From NCBI RefSeq assembly GCF_022808175.1, contig NZ_JALGBX010000006.1, positions 124,001 to 188,000 of the forward strand: a stretch of DNA of 64,000 nucleotides. The letters are read 5' to 3'. Source of the stretch: Streptomyces sp. AP-93 (GTDB lineage: Bacteria > Actinomycetota > Actinomycetes > Streptomycetales > Streptomycetaceae). Shown in pieces: positions 37,631 through 45,553 of this stretch (positions are counted from its first letter, which is position 1; the number at the start of each line of letters is the position of its first letter). The notes under the pieces are model-generated. The model was not told where the DNA came from. It worked only from the letters and a program-made list of their open reading frames with translations, and ran no database searches. Both the position numbers and the translations under genes were made by a program.

Positions 37631-37653
37631 GAAGTCAGCGGCTCAAGCGAGCA

Positions 37654-37722
37654 TCACGATGACCCATGGCGACCGGACCGGCCGGTGCCATAGGTAAAGA
37701 GGAAGCTCAGCTGCTTGCGCAT
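37654..37722 (-). CDS. Candidate 22-residue leader peptide of the chorismate mutase gene
   Basis: ATG at 37722 opens a frame of 22 codons, MRKQLSFLFTYGTGRSG and a short basic end, finishing at TGA 37654. Phe-Leu-Phe-Thr-Tyr puts two Phe and one Tyr codons within five positions, the end products of the pathway served by the next gene. A strong hairpin follows 24 bases later. Against it, the ribosome binding site is not ideal (GAGGG about 12 bases upstream) and no alternative antiterminator pairing was proven. It was too short for routine gene calling. Confidence 0.35.
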   Translation of the reverse strand: MRKQLSFLFTYGTGRSGRHGSS

Positions 37723-37846
37723 GGAGGGATTATTACCCTCTGTCCTGCTCCGTGCCAAGCCGGTTCGGACACTGAGACGAAGAGGGGTATCCGTCCCCCG
37801 TTAGAATCGACAAAACAACCCCCTCTTCCGCCGGAAGGCCTGCCCC

Positions 37847-39433
37847 GTGCCAGAAGCCACCTTCGCCCCCCACGACAGCGCCCCGGACACGGTTCTCGTC
37901 GTCGACTTCGGCGCCCAGTACGCGCAGCTCATCGCCCGCCGCGTCCGCGAGGCACGGGTCTACTCCGAGGTCGTGCCCAGCACGATGCCCGTGGCCGAGA
38001 TGCTCGCCAAGAACCCGAAGGCGATCATCCTCTCCGGCGGCCCGTCCTCCGTGTACGAGGAGGGCGCCCCCCAGCTCGACGGCGCGATCTTCGAGGCCGG
38101 CGTCCCCGTCTTCGGCATGTGCTACGGCTTCCAGCTCATGGCGGTCACCCTCGGCGGCACCGTCGACAACACCGGCTCGCGCGAGTACGGCCGTACTCCG
38201 CTGGCCGTCTCCAAGGCCGGATCCACCCTCTTCGAGGGCACCCCCGAGAACCAGTCGGTGTGGATGTCCCACGGCGACGCCTGCTCCGCCGCTCCCGAGG
38301 GCTTCACCGTCACCGCGTCGACCGACGTCGTCCCGGTCGCGGCCTTCGAGAACGACGAGAAGAAGCTCTACGGCGTGCAGTACCACCCCGAGGTGATGCA
38401 CTCCACGCACGGCCAGCAGATCCTGGAGCACTTCCTCTACCGCGGCGCGGGCCTGCAGCCCACCTGGACCCCCGGCAACATCGTCGAGGAGCAGGTCGCC
38501 CTCATCCGCGAGCAGGTCGGCGACAAGCGCGCCATCTGCGGCCTGTCCGGCGGCGTGGACTCCGCGGTCGCCGCGGCCCTCGTGCAGAAGGCCATCGGCT
38601 CGCAGCTCACCTGCGTGTACGTGGACCACGGTCTGATGCGCAAGGGCGAGACCGAGCAGGTCGAGAAGGACTTCGTCGCCGCCACCGGCGTGCAGCTGAA
38701 GGTCGTCGACGCGCAGGAGCGCTTCCTGAACGCGCTGGCCGGCGTCTCCGACCCGGAGACCAAGCGCAAGATCATCGGGCGCGAGTTCATCCGCGTCTTC
38801 GAGGCGGCCCAGCTGGAGATCCTCCAGGAGGACGGCCCGGCGGTGGCCTTCCTGGTCCAGGGCACCCTGTACCCGGACGTCGTCGAGTCCGGCGGCGGCA
38901 CCGGCACCGCCAACATCAAGTCCCACCACAACGTGGGCGGGCTCCCCGACGACATCGAGTTCGAGCTCGTCGAGCCGCTGCGCCAGCTGTTCAAGGACGA
39001 GGTCCGGATGGTCGGCCAGGAGCTCGGCCTGCCCGCCGAGATCGTCCAGCGCCAGCCGTTCCCCGGCCCCGGCCTCGGCATCCGCATCGTCGGAGAGGTC
39101 ACCAAGGAGCGCCTGGACCTGCTCCGCGAGGCCGACGCCATCGCCCGCCACGAGCTCACGGCGGCCGGCCTGGACCGCGAGATCTGGCAGTGCCCGGTCG
39201 TCCTGCTGGCCGATGTCCGCAGCGTCGGAGTCCAGGGTGACGGCCGTACGTACGGCCACCCGATCGTGCTGCGCCCCGTCTCCTCCGAGGACGCGATGAC
39301 CGCGGACTGGACGCGCATGCCGTACGAGGTGCTCGCGCGGATCTCCACCCGCATCACCAACGAGGTGCCGGACGTCAACCGCGTGGTCCTGGACTGCACG
39401 AGCAAGCCGCCGGGCACCATCGAGTGGGAATGA
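37847..39433 (+). CDS. guaA: GMP synthase (glutamine-hydrolysing)
   Basis: 528 residues. The N-terminal class I glutamine amidotransferase domain has [10 protein letters not shown] with the nucleophilic Cys and, later, GVQYHPEV. The ATP-pyrophosphatase domain has the P-loop [14 protein letters not shown], and the dimerisation domain ends [17 protein letters not shown]. It aminates XMP to GMP with glutamine and ATP, completing the route begun by guaB. GTG at 37847. A TAGAAT hexamer at 37802-37807 could be the -10 element. It diverges from the chorismate mutase leader. Confidence 0.97.
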   Translation: MPEATFAPHDSAPDTVLVVDFGAQYAQLIARRVREARVYSEVVPSTMPVAEMLAKNPKAIILSGGPSSVYEEGAPQLDGAIFEAGVPVFGMCYGFQLMAVTLGGTVDNTGSREYGRTPLAVSKAGSTLFEGTPENQSVWMSHGDACSAAPEGFTVTASTDVVPVAAFENDEKKLYGVQYHPEVMHSTHGQQILEHFLYRGAGLQPTWTPGNIVEEQVALIREQVGDKRAICGLSGGVDSAVAAALVQKAIGSQLTCVYVDHGLMRKGETEQVEKDFVAATGVQLKVVDAQERFLNALAGVSDPETKRKIIGREFIRVFEAAQLEILQEDGPAVAFLVQGTLYPDVVESGGGTGTANIKSHHNVGGLPDDIEFELVEPLRQLFKDEVRMVGQELGLPAEIVQRQPFPGPGLGIRIVGEVTKERLDLLREADAIARHELTAAGLDREIWQCPVVLLADVRSVGVQGDGRTYGHPIVLRPVSSEDAMTADWTRMPYEVLARISTRITNEVPDVNRVVLDCTSKPPGTIEWE

Positions 39434-39721
39434 CGCCGCAGCTGCGAAGCGGCGTAGTACGCTTCGATCCTGCTTCGGCAGCGGTCAGGGCTTGGCCGTC
39501 ATGAGAGGTTTCGGCCCCAAGTGAGAAGCCCCCTCGTGCGCGAGGGGGAGGAGTCACCGAGTGGGAGTAGTCCCTTCAACCCCACACGCCGCGCGCCCCC
39601 TGGGTCGCGCGCCACGCTGAAGCCGCCGCACCCGCTGGGTGCGGCGGCTTCGCCGTTCCTCTGGTCAGTTGCATGCCCTGCCGGTACCTTGCGCCGCGAA
39701 CCGACCGAGGAGGGGACCGCC
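39434..39721. other. guaA-aldolase gap with hairpins
   Basis: 288 bases containing several short stems (AAGCCCCCTCGTGCGCGAGGG near 39528 and CGCCGC motifs) and a strong terminator at 39619-39651. No gene is supported. A small structured RNA is conceivable but not argued for by any known motif. Confidence 0.5.
39619..39651 (+). terminator. Hairpin before the aldolase-like gene
   Basis: GAAGCCGCCGCACCC-GCT-GGGTGCGGCGGCTTC, a perfect 15-bp stem followed by CGCCGTTCC. It is placed to end guaA or a short downstream transcript. Confidence 0.85.
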
Positions 39722-40531
39722 ATGCAGCCGGACCAGCCCGTACCCGTGCCCGTGCCCGTGGAGCGGCTCGCCTTCGAGATGCCGCCCCGCTTCGCCACCG
39801 CCGGGGAGGAGCGCGCCCACCGCAAGGGGCGGCTCGCCGGGGTGCTGCGGCTGCTGGGGAGGCTCGGGTACGAGGACGGGGTGGGCGGGCACGTCAGCGC
39901 CCGGGACCCGGAGTTCGAGGACTGCTACTGGGTGAACCCCTTCGGCCGGGCCTTCGGCGCGATCGGCCCCGACGACCTGCTGCTGGTCGACGGGGAGGGG
40001 CGGGTCCGCCAGGGGGAGCGCAGGGTCAACCAGCTGGCCTTCGCCGTGCACGCGGCCGTCCACCGGGCCCGGCCCGCCGTCGTGGCCGTCGTCCGCACGC
40101 AGGCCCCGTACGGCAGGGCGCTCGCCGCACTCGGCGAACTGCTCGCCCCCGTCACCCAGGAGGCCTGCGCCTTCTACGAGGACCACGCACTGCTCGACGA
40201 GTTTTTGGGCGGCGGGGCCTTGGGCGGCGGGGCCGCGGGCGGCGGGGACGCCGAGCGGATCGCGGGCGCGCTCGGCCCCTACAAGGCGCTGATCCTGCGG
40301 AACCTGGGGCTGCTGACGGTCGGCGACTCGGTCGAGGCCGCCGCATGGTGGTTCATCGCGGCGGAGCGGGCCGCGCAGGTGCAGCTGATCGCGCGGGCGG
40401 CCGGGAAAGCGGTGCTCATCAGCCACCACAGCGCGCTCGCGACCCGGGAGCGGTTCGGGTCCGATCTGGCGGCGTGGGTGAACTGCCAGCCGCTGCTGGA
40501 GGTCTCCGGAGCGGGTGCGTCAACATCATGA
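39722..40531 (+). CDS. Class II aldolase/adducin-fold protein without metal-binding histidines
   Basis: 269 residues. Fold markers are clear: RKGRLAGVLRLLGRLGYEDG, GGHVSARDPEFEDCYWVNPFG, PDDLLLVDGEGRV and VEAAAWWFIAAERAAQVQL. Active members bind zinc through HTHSPY-like and RNHG motifs. Here these read VRTQAPYGRAL and LILRNLGLLTVG, so three expected His are Arg, Gln and Leu. A Gly-rich insert (GGGALGGGAAGGGD, about 160-173) sits in a loop. Sugar-phosphate aldolase activity is not expected, and the protein may have a binding or structural role. Start ATG at 39722 with GAGGGGACC. Confidence 0.8.
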   Translation: MQPDQPVPVPVPVERLAFEMPPRFATAGEERAHRKGRLAGVLRLLGRLGYEDGVGGHVSARDPEFEDCYWVNPFGRAFGAIGPDDLLLVDGEGRVRQGERRVNQLAFAVHAAVHRARPAVVAVVRTQAPYGRALAALGELLAPVTQEACAFYEDHALLDEFLGGGALGGGAAGGGDAERIAGALGPYKALILRNLGLLTVGDSVEAAAWWFIAAERAAQVQLIARAAGKAVLISHHSALATRERFGSDLAAWVNCQPLLEVSGAGASTS

Positions 40532-40633
40532 ACGGTTAATCACCTGCTCTGACATCGTGCGCAATCCGGAACACTGCCCCAGTGGTGCACAATTCGCTGG
40601 CATCGCACCGGAGTTCAGAGAGGCGGCACGTTC

Positions 40634-41890
40634 GTGGCTGTCCAAGAGATGTCCAGAAGCACCCATACCGCGGCCTGCGCCTGCGAGGACTGCACACGAG
40701 AGGGGCACCGCCGCGCGGTCGCAGCGTTCCTGGAGAAGCGCGACGAGTTCGCCTCCGGGCACGGAGTGCCGGCCGCCGTGGCCCACTCCCTCGGAGCCTC
40801 CCGCCAGTGGGTCTCCGACGAGCTGACCCTGTCGGCCCGGACGGTCGCCGACCGGGGCCGGGAGGCGGGCAGCTCCTGGCTCTACCTGTTCTCCCGGCGG
40901 GCAGTGCTCGCCGTGTGGATCGCCGCGGGCGTGCTGCTCCTGGTCCAGGTCGGCACCGCGCTCGGCACCGGCTGGTCCACGGCGCGCACCGCCGGGCTGC
41001 TCGCCGCGCTCGTCCTGGCCGCCCTGCTGACGGTGGCGGCCCGCGCGCAGACGCTCCGGGGCGGTCTGCTGGCCCCGCTCGTCGGCGAGGACAACCGGCT
41101 GTCCACCTCGAAGACGGTACCGAGCGCCTGGCTGGTGCTCACCGCCTTCGCGACGCTGCTGCCCGCGCTGCGCCTCGCCGCCTCCTCGCCGGGACCGGAG
41201 CGCCAGGCGCTGTACGCGGGGCTCGCGCTCGACCGGGCGCTGCCGCTGCTGGCGGTGCTCGGGCTGACCTCGGGGGTCGCGGTGCTGGTGCGCCGGGTGG
41301 TCTCCGTACGGATCATGGGGCAGCGGCTGCAGAAGCTGCCCGCGGACCGCCCGACCGGGGCGGACCTGCTGACGGACGACGCGGGCCGGGGCTCCTTCCC
41401 GGACGCCCAGTACGTCCTGGTCTCCACGGTGGTGCTGGCCTTCGCGGCGGTCTCGCTGGCCCGGTTCCCCGACCGGCTGCCGGCGCTGCCGTGGGCGCTG
41501 GCGCTGCTGGTCGCGCTGTCGGCGGCCGTGTACCTGGCGGCGAAGTACGCGGAGGGCAGCCGCCCACTGGTCCTGTCGGTGGTGCGCAGACGCGAGCCCG
41601 GGGATCTGGACGCGGCGATCCGCCCCGGGGACGACATCGAGATCCGCGGAGTGGGCTTCGTCCCGCCGGGAGCGCAGACGCCGGAGATGCTGGCCCGGCT
41701 GGTGGTCCGGGTGGGTGCGGTCCATGTGCACGTACCGCTGGTCCCGGTGGCGGGCGGCTTCACCAACCCGTCCGACGCCGTGCTGACCGTGCCCGTCCCG
41801 GCCGAAGTGGAACCGGGGCGGATCGAGATCCAGGTCGTCACCGCCGCGGGGGTGGAATCAAACCGGTGCACCATCGACGTGGCGGAGTGA
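40634..41890 (+). CDS. Membrane protein of unknown function
   Basis: 418 residues. The N-terminus has a Cys cluster (ACACEDCTREGHRR), followed by a soluble helix and about six hydrophobic segments (residues 95-300, for example RAVLAVWIAAGVLLLVQVG and ALPLLAVLGLTSGVAVLV). The last 90 residues form a beta-rich soluble domain with IRPGDDIEIRGVGFVPPGA and ending CTIDVAE, like an IPT/TIG-type immunoglobulin fold. CxCxxC near the N-terminus could bind a metal. The DoxX gene starts 18 bases after the stop, so the two are probably an operon. I do not recognise the family. Confidence 0.65.
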   Translation: MAVQEMSRSTHTAACACEDCTREGHRRAVAAFLEKRDEFASGHGVPAAVAHSLGASRQWVSDELTLSARTVADRGREAGSSWLYLFSRRAVLAVWIAAGVLLLVQVGTALGTGWSTARTAGLLAALVLAALLTVAARAQTLRGGLLAPLVGEDNRLSTSKTVPSAWLVLTAFATLLPALRLAASSPGPERQALYAGLALDRALPLLAVLGLTSGVAVLVRRVVSVRIMGQRLQKLPADRPTGADLLTDDAGRGSFPDAQYVLVSTVVLAFAAVSLARFPDRLPALPWALALLVALSAAVYLAAKYAEGSRPLVLSVVRRREPGDLDAAIRPGDDIEIRGVGFVPPGAQTPEMLARLVVRVGAVHVHVPLVPVAGGFTNPSDAVLTVPVPAEVEPGRIEIQVVTAAGVESNRCTIDVAE

Positions 41891-41908
41891 AGCGGGTACA
41901 CATGACGC

Positions 41909-42436
41909 GTGACCCGAACTGACGTCCCCTCCGGCGACCCTGGCGCTCCCACGGGAGCGAGCGGCCTGCGCGGCCTGCGCGAGCTCGCCGCCCGCCACGC
42001 GCTCCTGCCCCTGCGGATCTTCCTCGGCGTGACCTTCGTCTACGCCGGCCTGGACAAGCTGACCGACTCCGCCTTCCTCTCCGCCACCGGCAGCGGCTCC
42101 ATCGGCGAGCTGATGCACGGGGTGCGCGACACCTCGGCGATCCCCGCCATGGTGGACCTGGCCCTGAAGGCGCCCGTCGGCTTCGCCGTGGCCCTGGCCA
42201 TCGGGGAAATCCTGGTCGGCCTGGGGGTCCTGGCCGGGCTGCTGACCCGGATCGCGTCCGTCGGCGGGGCCCTGATCTCGCTCAGCCTGTGGCTCACCGT
42301 GTCCTGGGCGGTGACCCCCTACTACTACGGAAACGACCTGATCTACCTCATGGCCTGGACCCCGCTGATCCTCGCCGGGGCACCCCTGTGGTCACTGGAC
42401 GAGCTGATCGGGCGCGGGCGGCGGGCCGCCGGCTGA
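41909..42436 (+). CDS. DoxX family membrane protein
   Basis: 175 residues with four membrane helices: LPLRIFLGVTFVYAGLDKL near residue 35, then FAVALAIGEILVGLGVLAGLLTR, ALISLSLWLTVSWAV and LMAWTPLILAGAP. The opening R-x-F-L-G-x-x-F-xx-AGLDKL signature is typical of DoxX. Some DoxX proteins work with sulphur-linked oxidoreductases in thiol and envelope redox balance; no such partner is adjacent. It starts with GTG at 41909 and ends 14 bases from the convergent TPR gene. Confidence 0.85.
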   Translation: MTRTDVPSGDPGAPTGASGLRGLRELAARHALLPLRIFLGVTFVYAGLDKLTDSAFLSATGSGSIGELMHGVRDTSAIPAMVDLALKAPVGFAVALAIGEILVGLGVLAGLLTRIASVGGALISLSLWLTVSWAVTPYYYGNDLIYLMAWTPLILAGAPLWSLDELIGRGRRAAG

Positions 42437-42449
42437 GGGACCGGTCCGA

Positions 42450-43727
42450 TCAGGTCGCCGCTCCCAGGTGCTGTAGTGCTTGGCGGAAGTCGTCGAGGGC
42501 GGGCCCCAGCTCGCCGACGGCGATGTGGAAGCTCGACCGGTCGATCAGGTTGCCGGCCAGGGTCCGCGTTCCGGCTGCCGGGTCGTGCAGGGACAGCCGG
42601 CGGGCCAGGTCCACTCCTTCGTCGAAGAGGGGACGCACCCGCTCCTCGAACAGATGGGTCTCGTACCGCCAGTAGACGGTGGAGCGGACGGTGAGGACCT
42701 GGTGCAGCCGGACCAGTTCGGCCAGGTGCCGGTCCGGGTCCTCGGTGGCCCGAGCGGCGAGGGCGTCCACCTCTTCGCGCAGGGCGTGACGGCTGTCGAA
42801 GTAGCGCTGCTTGGTGTCACGCGACCAGTACATGGGATCCGCGCCCGAAGGGGGACGCGGTTCACCGGGCGCGGGCCGGTCGCTTCCGGCGCCGGGGAAG
42901 GACAGCAGCACCGCCCAGAACGCCACCTCGTAGCCGCCCGCGGAGTACCGCTCACTGGTGCCGGCCAGCTCCGTGAGCAAGGCGAGTGCCTCTTGCCTGA
43001 CCAGGCCTGCCCGTTCCCCTCGTCCGTGGGCGTCGAGCATCCGTGCGTACCCGATGAGCGTGTGGAGATGGCAGATCGTCAAGTCGCGGTTGTTTCCCGC
43101 CTCGGCGGCCTGCACGCCGACGAGGGTCTCGAACGCGTCGAGGGCTTCGCCGGACCGGCCGGCTTCATGGAGAACGGCGATCCACTCCAGGAGCGACCAG
43201 GCGAGACCCCCGCTGCGGGGCCCGCCGGGCAGGGCCACCGCGACCAACTCGGTCATGGCGTCGGCGGCCTCGGCATACCGGCCTTCCTCGGAAAGACCGG
43301 TCGCCCACGTGCTCAGCCCTGTGCCCGAGGGTTCCCCGGCCAGTTCGTCCTGCGCACGGCCGATGGCGAGCATTTCGGCGCGCATGGCGAGCCCTTCGAC
43401 GCGCCGGCCCGCGCCGTACAGCTCGCGCTGGCACGTGTTGAGGGCCTCGTACAGGACATCCGCGCGGGCGGGTTCGGCCGGATCGATGGCCCGCGCCGCG
43501 GCCACCGCCTCCTCGCACAGCGCGAGGGCGGCCGGATGCGTTCTGCCGCCCTCGTAACTCAGGTGCTGCAAGGCCTTGGCCAGGAGGGGCAGGTAGGCGG
43601 CGGGGCTGACCTGGGCGAGTACCCGGTAGACGTCCACCTTGTCCCGCGGGTAGAGGCGCCCCGACGAGAGCAGCACATTGCGTGCCCGCACTATGTCGTC
43701 CTGATCGACTTTCCCCGAGTGATCCAT
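42450..43727 (-). CDS. TPR-like helical repeat protein
   Basis: 425 residues composed of helix pairs: AYLPLLAKALQHLSYEGGRTH, ADVLYEALNTCQRELYGAGR, WATGLSEEGRYAEAADAMTELV and AVLHEAGRSGEALDAFETLV. These are TPR-type units as found in actinobacterial cytosolic regulators and ATPase-linked sensors, but no helix-turn-helix or ATPase domain is present. It has no signal peptide. It is a lone gene between the DoxX gene and the PspC locus, divergent from nothing obvious. The role is probably protein-protein interaction; partner unknown. Confidence 0.6.
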   Translation of the reverse strand: MDHSGKVDQDDIVRARNVLLSSGRLYPRDKVDVYRVLAQVSPAAYLPLLAKALQHLSYEGGRTHPAALALCEEAVAAARAIDPAEPARADVLYEALNTCQRELYGAGRRVEGLAMRAEMLAIGRAQDELAGEPSGTGLSTWATGLSEEGRYAEAADAMTELVAVALPGGPRSGGLAWSLLEWIAVLHEAGRSGEALDAFETLVGVQAAEAGNNRDLTICHLHTLIGYARMLDAHGRGERAGLVRQEALALLTELAGTSERYSAGGYEVAFWAVLLSFPGAGSDRPAPGEPRPPSGADPMYWSRDTKQRYFDSRHALREEVDALAARATEDPDRHLAELVRLHQVLTVRSTVYWRYETHLFEERVRPLFDEGVDLARRLSLHDPAAGTRTLAGNLIDRSSFHIAVGELGPALDDFRQALQHLGAAT

Positions 43728-43828
43728 GACGGAGAGTCTGGGGGCGGCGCAGGGAGCCGGACAAGGCTGCTCACCTGTGCCCTTCGTCCTACGAAAACCC
43801 CCTCTGACCTGTCATGATGGGCGTGACA

Positions 43829-44062
43829 TCACCTCCCGCCGGACCCGTGGGTCTCCCCGATCCGGTCGCGCCTGTCGCGCCGCACGGCGTAGGTGACCAG
43901 CCCGGCGACGGCGGCGAAGGCGAGCCCGCCCGCGGTCATCATGAGGACGAAGAACCACGGCGGATCGGCCTCGCCGGCCGCGCCGAGGAGATAGAGCACC
44001 CCGGCCGCCATCAGGACCAGTCCCGCGATCAGCCGTCCCGGCTGGAACTCATGACGCCGCAC
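43829..44062 (-). CDS. Small two-helix membrane protein
   Basis: 77 residues from GTG at 44062 (MRRHEFQPGRLIAG), supported by GGAGGTGG 6 bases upstream. Two membrane helices (LIAGLVLMAAGVLYLLG and FFVLMMTAGGLAFAAVAGLV) precede a basic tail RRDRRDRIG. It overlaps the end of the PspC/LiaF-like gene by 14 bases and is presumably cotranscribed and coupled. Small proteins of this kind regularly follow PspC genes in Streptomyces. It might modulate the envelope-stress module; no direct evidence. Confidence 0.75.
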   Translation of the reverse strand: MRRHEFQPGRLIAGLVLMAAGVLYLLGAAGEADPPWFFVLMMTAGGLAFAAVAGLVTYAVRRDRRDRIGETHGSGGR

Positions 44063-45437
44063 GGGCCACCTCCACCTGTCCCACACCCGCGCTGAGGTGC
44101 AATTCGATCACGCCGCCGGCCTTGGTGCCCGAGACGGGGGGCAGGGTCGCCTCCCGGGTCTCGGTGCGGTTCCGAACGCGTACGTCCTCGCCGGTGTCGC
44201 CGGGCATCTGGATGTCGCCCAGCCTGACCGTCGCCACCGTCTTCGCGGAGACCTCCCTCGGGAGGATCACCCGCAGCCGGCCCGCGTCGATGGAGGCGCG
44301 GACGGGCACGGTGGTGCCCTTGGGCACGTCCACGTGGCTGAGGTCCAAGGTGGCGAGCCCGGTACCCGCCTCGTACACCGGTGCCACGTTGGCCACCGCG
44401 GTCGGATGCCAGTCCACGACGCGCCAGTCGGTACGGATCTCCTTGGGCAGCGCGACCGACCCGGCCAGCAGTACGGCCGTGATCACCGAGAGCAGGATGG
44501 TGCCGAAGCCCGTGCGGCCCTTGACCGAGCTCACCGCGAGCCCGAGGCCGAAGACGGCGAGGGCGGCGGCGAAGCCGACCTGCAGGGCGTGGCTCAGGGT
44601 GCTGCCCTCCCAGACCGCGGCGGTGGCGATGCTCCCGGCCAGCGCGGCCAGTACGAACACCCGGCCGCCAATGCCGCCGCGGGGCTCCCAGGCGACGTGC
44701 TCCCCGGACGGCGGAGCCGTGGCCGGGCCGCCGCCGGGTATGACTTCGACCGAGTCCTCGGGGCCCCACAGGTACCCCGTCGAGCCGACCGGCCCCGTGG
44801 TCCCGTCCTTGACCAGCGGATCCCGCCACCAGGACGGGCCCCCGGGCGCGGGCGGCGCCTGGGTCTCGGGCGGCGCCGGACTGTGCGCGGTGCGGTGCCC
44901 GGTGCGGGTGGCCGCCGGGTACACGAACTCGGCGCCCGGCGCGGCCTTCTCCTCGGGAGCTGCGCCGGGCCCGCTCCGCCGCCGCTGCGACCAGTACGCC
45001 GCGGCGCCCAGTGCCAGGACGGCCAGGACGGAGAAGACCGCCAGCCCGCCGTTGTCCAGCATCGACAGGAACAGGGCGCAGCCCACCAGAGCGGTGAAGA
45101 CCGCCGCCAGCGTCGAGCCCTCGACCCGGCCGGTCAGCAGCTTCTTCGCCTCGCTGTCCTCCTCGCCCTCCTGGGGCAGCAGCAGCCACGCGAAGCCGTA
45201 GAAGATCAGACCGACGCCGCCGGTGACGGCGAGGACGCCGAGCACGATCCGGAAGATCACCGGGTCGAGACCGAAGTACCGGCCCAGACCGCCGCACACG
45301 CCCGCGAGCACCTTGTCCCGCTTGCCGCGGCGCAGGGGAGGGCGCTCGGCGAGCGGCGAAGCGGAGCCGGCGCCCGCGCCGGCCGCACTCGCGGCGGCGC
45401 CTGCGTCCGGCGGCGGGGAATCGTGTACTTCGGTCAT
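44049..45437 (-). CDS. PspC domain protein with LiaF-like C-terminal domain
   Basis: 462 residues from MTEVHDSPPPD. The PspC domain at about 50-115 has RRGKRDKVLAGVCGGLGRYF and IFYGFAWLLLPQ. Further membrane helices lie at about 118-165 and 270-345. The last 110 residues are a beta domain (ATLDLSHVDVPKGTTVPVRA, GRLRVILPREVSAKTVATVR, EDVRVRNRTETREATLP) like the DUF2154/LiaF toast-rack fold. In Bacillus, LiaF inhibits the LiaRS kinase pair. Here a PspC-kinase and regulator are divergent next door, so a LiaF-like role is plausible. It is acidic and Ala-rich before PspC. Confidence 0.85.
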   Translation of the reverse strand: MTEVHDSPPPDAGAAASAAGAGAGSASPLAERPPLRRGKRDKVLAGVCGGLGRYFGLDPVIFRIVLGVLAVTGGVGLIFYGFAWLLLPQEGEEDSEAKKLLTGRVEGSTLAAVFTALVGCALFLSMLDNGGLAVFSVLAVLALGAAAYWSQRRRSGPGAAPEEKAAPGAEFVYPAATRTGHRTAHSPAPPETQAPPAPGGPSWWRDPLVKDGTTGPVGSTGYLWGPEDSVEVIPGGGPATAPPSGEHVAWEPRGGIGGRVFVLAALAGSIATAAVWEGSTLSHALQVGFAAALAVFGLGLAVSSVKGRTGFGTILLSVITAVLLAGSVALPKEIRTDWRVVDWHPTAVANVAPVYEAGTGLATLDLSHVDVPKGTTVPVRASIDAGRLRVILPREVSAKTVATVRLGDIQMPGDTGEDVRVRNRTETREATLPPVSGTKAGGVIELHLSAGVGQVEVARAAS

Positions 45438-45502
45438 GCGTACATGGTGACGGTCCGCCGCCGCCGCGGGCATCCGGATCTACCCTGGCGCAACCCTGAT
45501 AT

Positions 45503-45523
45503 CCCCCCGAGAGAACTGGGGGG
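45503..45523. promoter_or_regulatory. Dyad in the divergent PspC promoter region
   Basis: CCCCCC-N9-GGGGGG lies centrally in the 116-bp gap between the divergent PspC genes. It could be an operator for the linked regulator controlling both directions, or a chance GC hairpin. Confidence 0.35.
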
Positions 45524-45553
45524 CTGCCCTGATGCCACGGGCGCCGCGACCGT

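Noticed and set aside
39434..39721. 6C-type or other known small RNA after guaA
   Set aside because: Several hairpins exist, but the paired C-rich loops of the 6C motif are absent and the last stem is a simple terminator.
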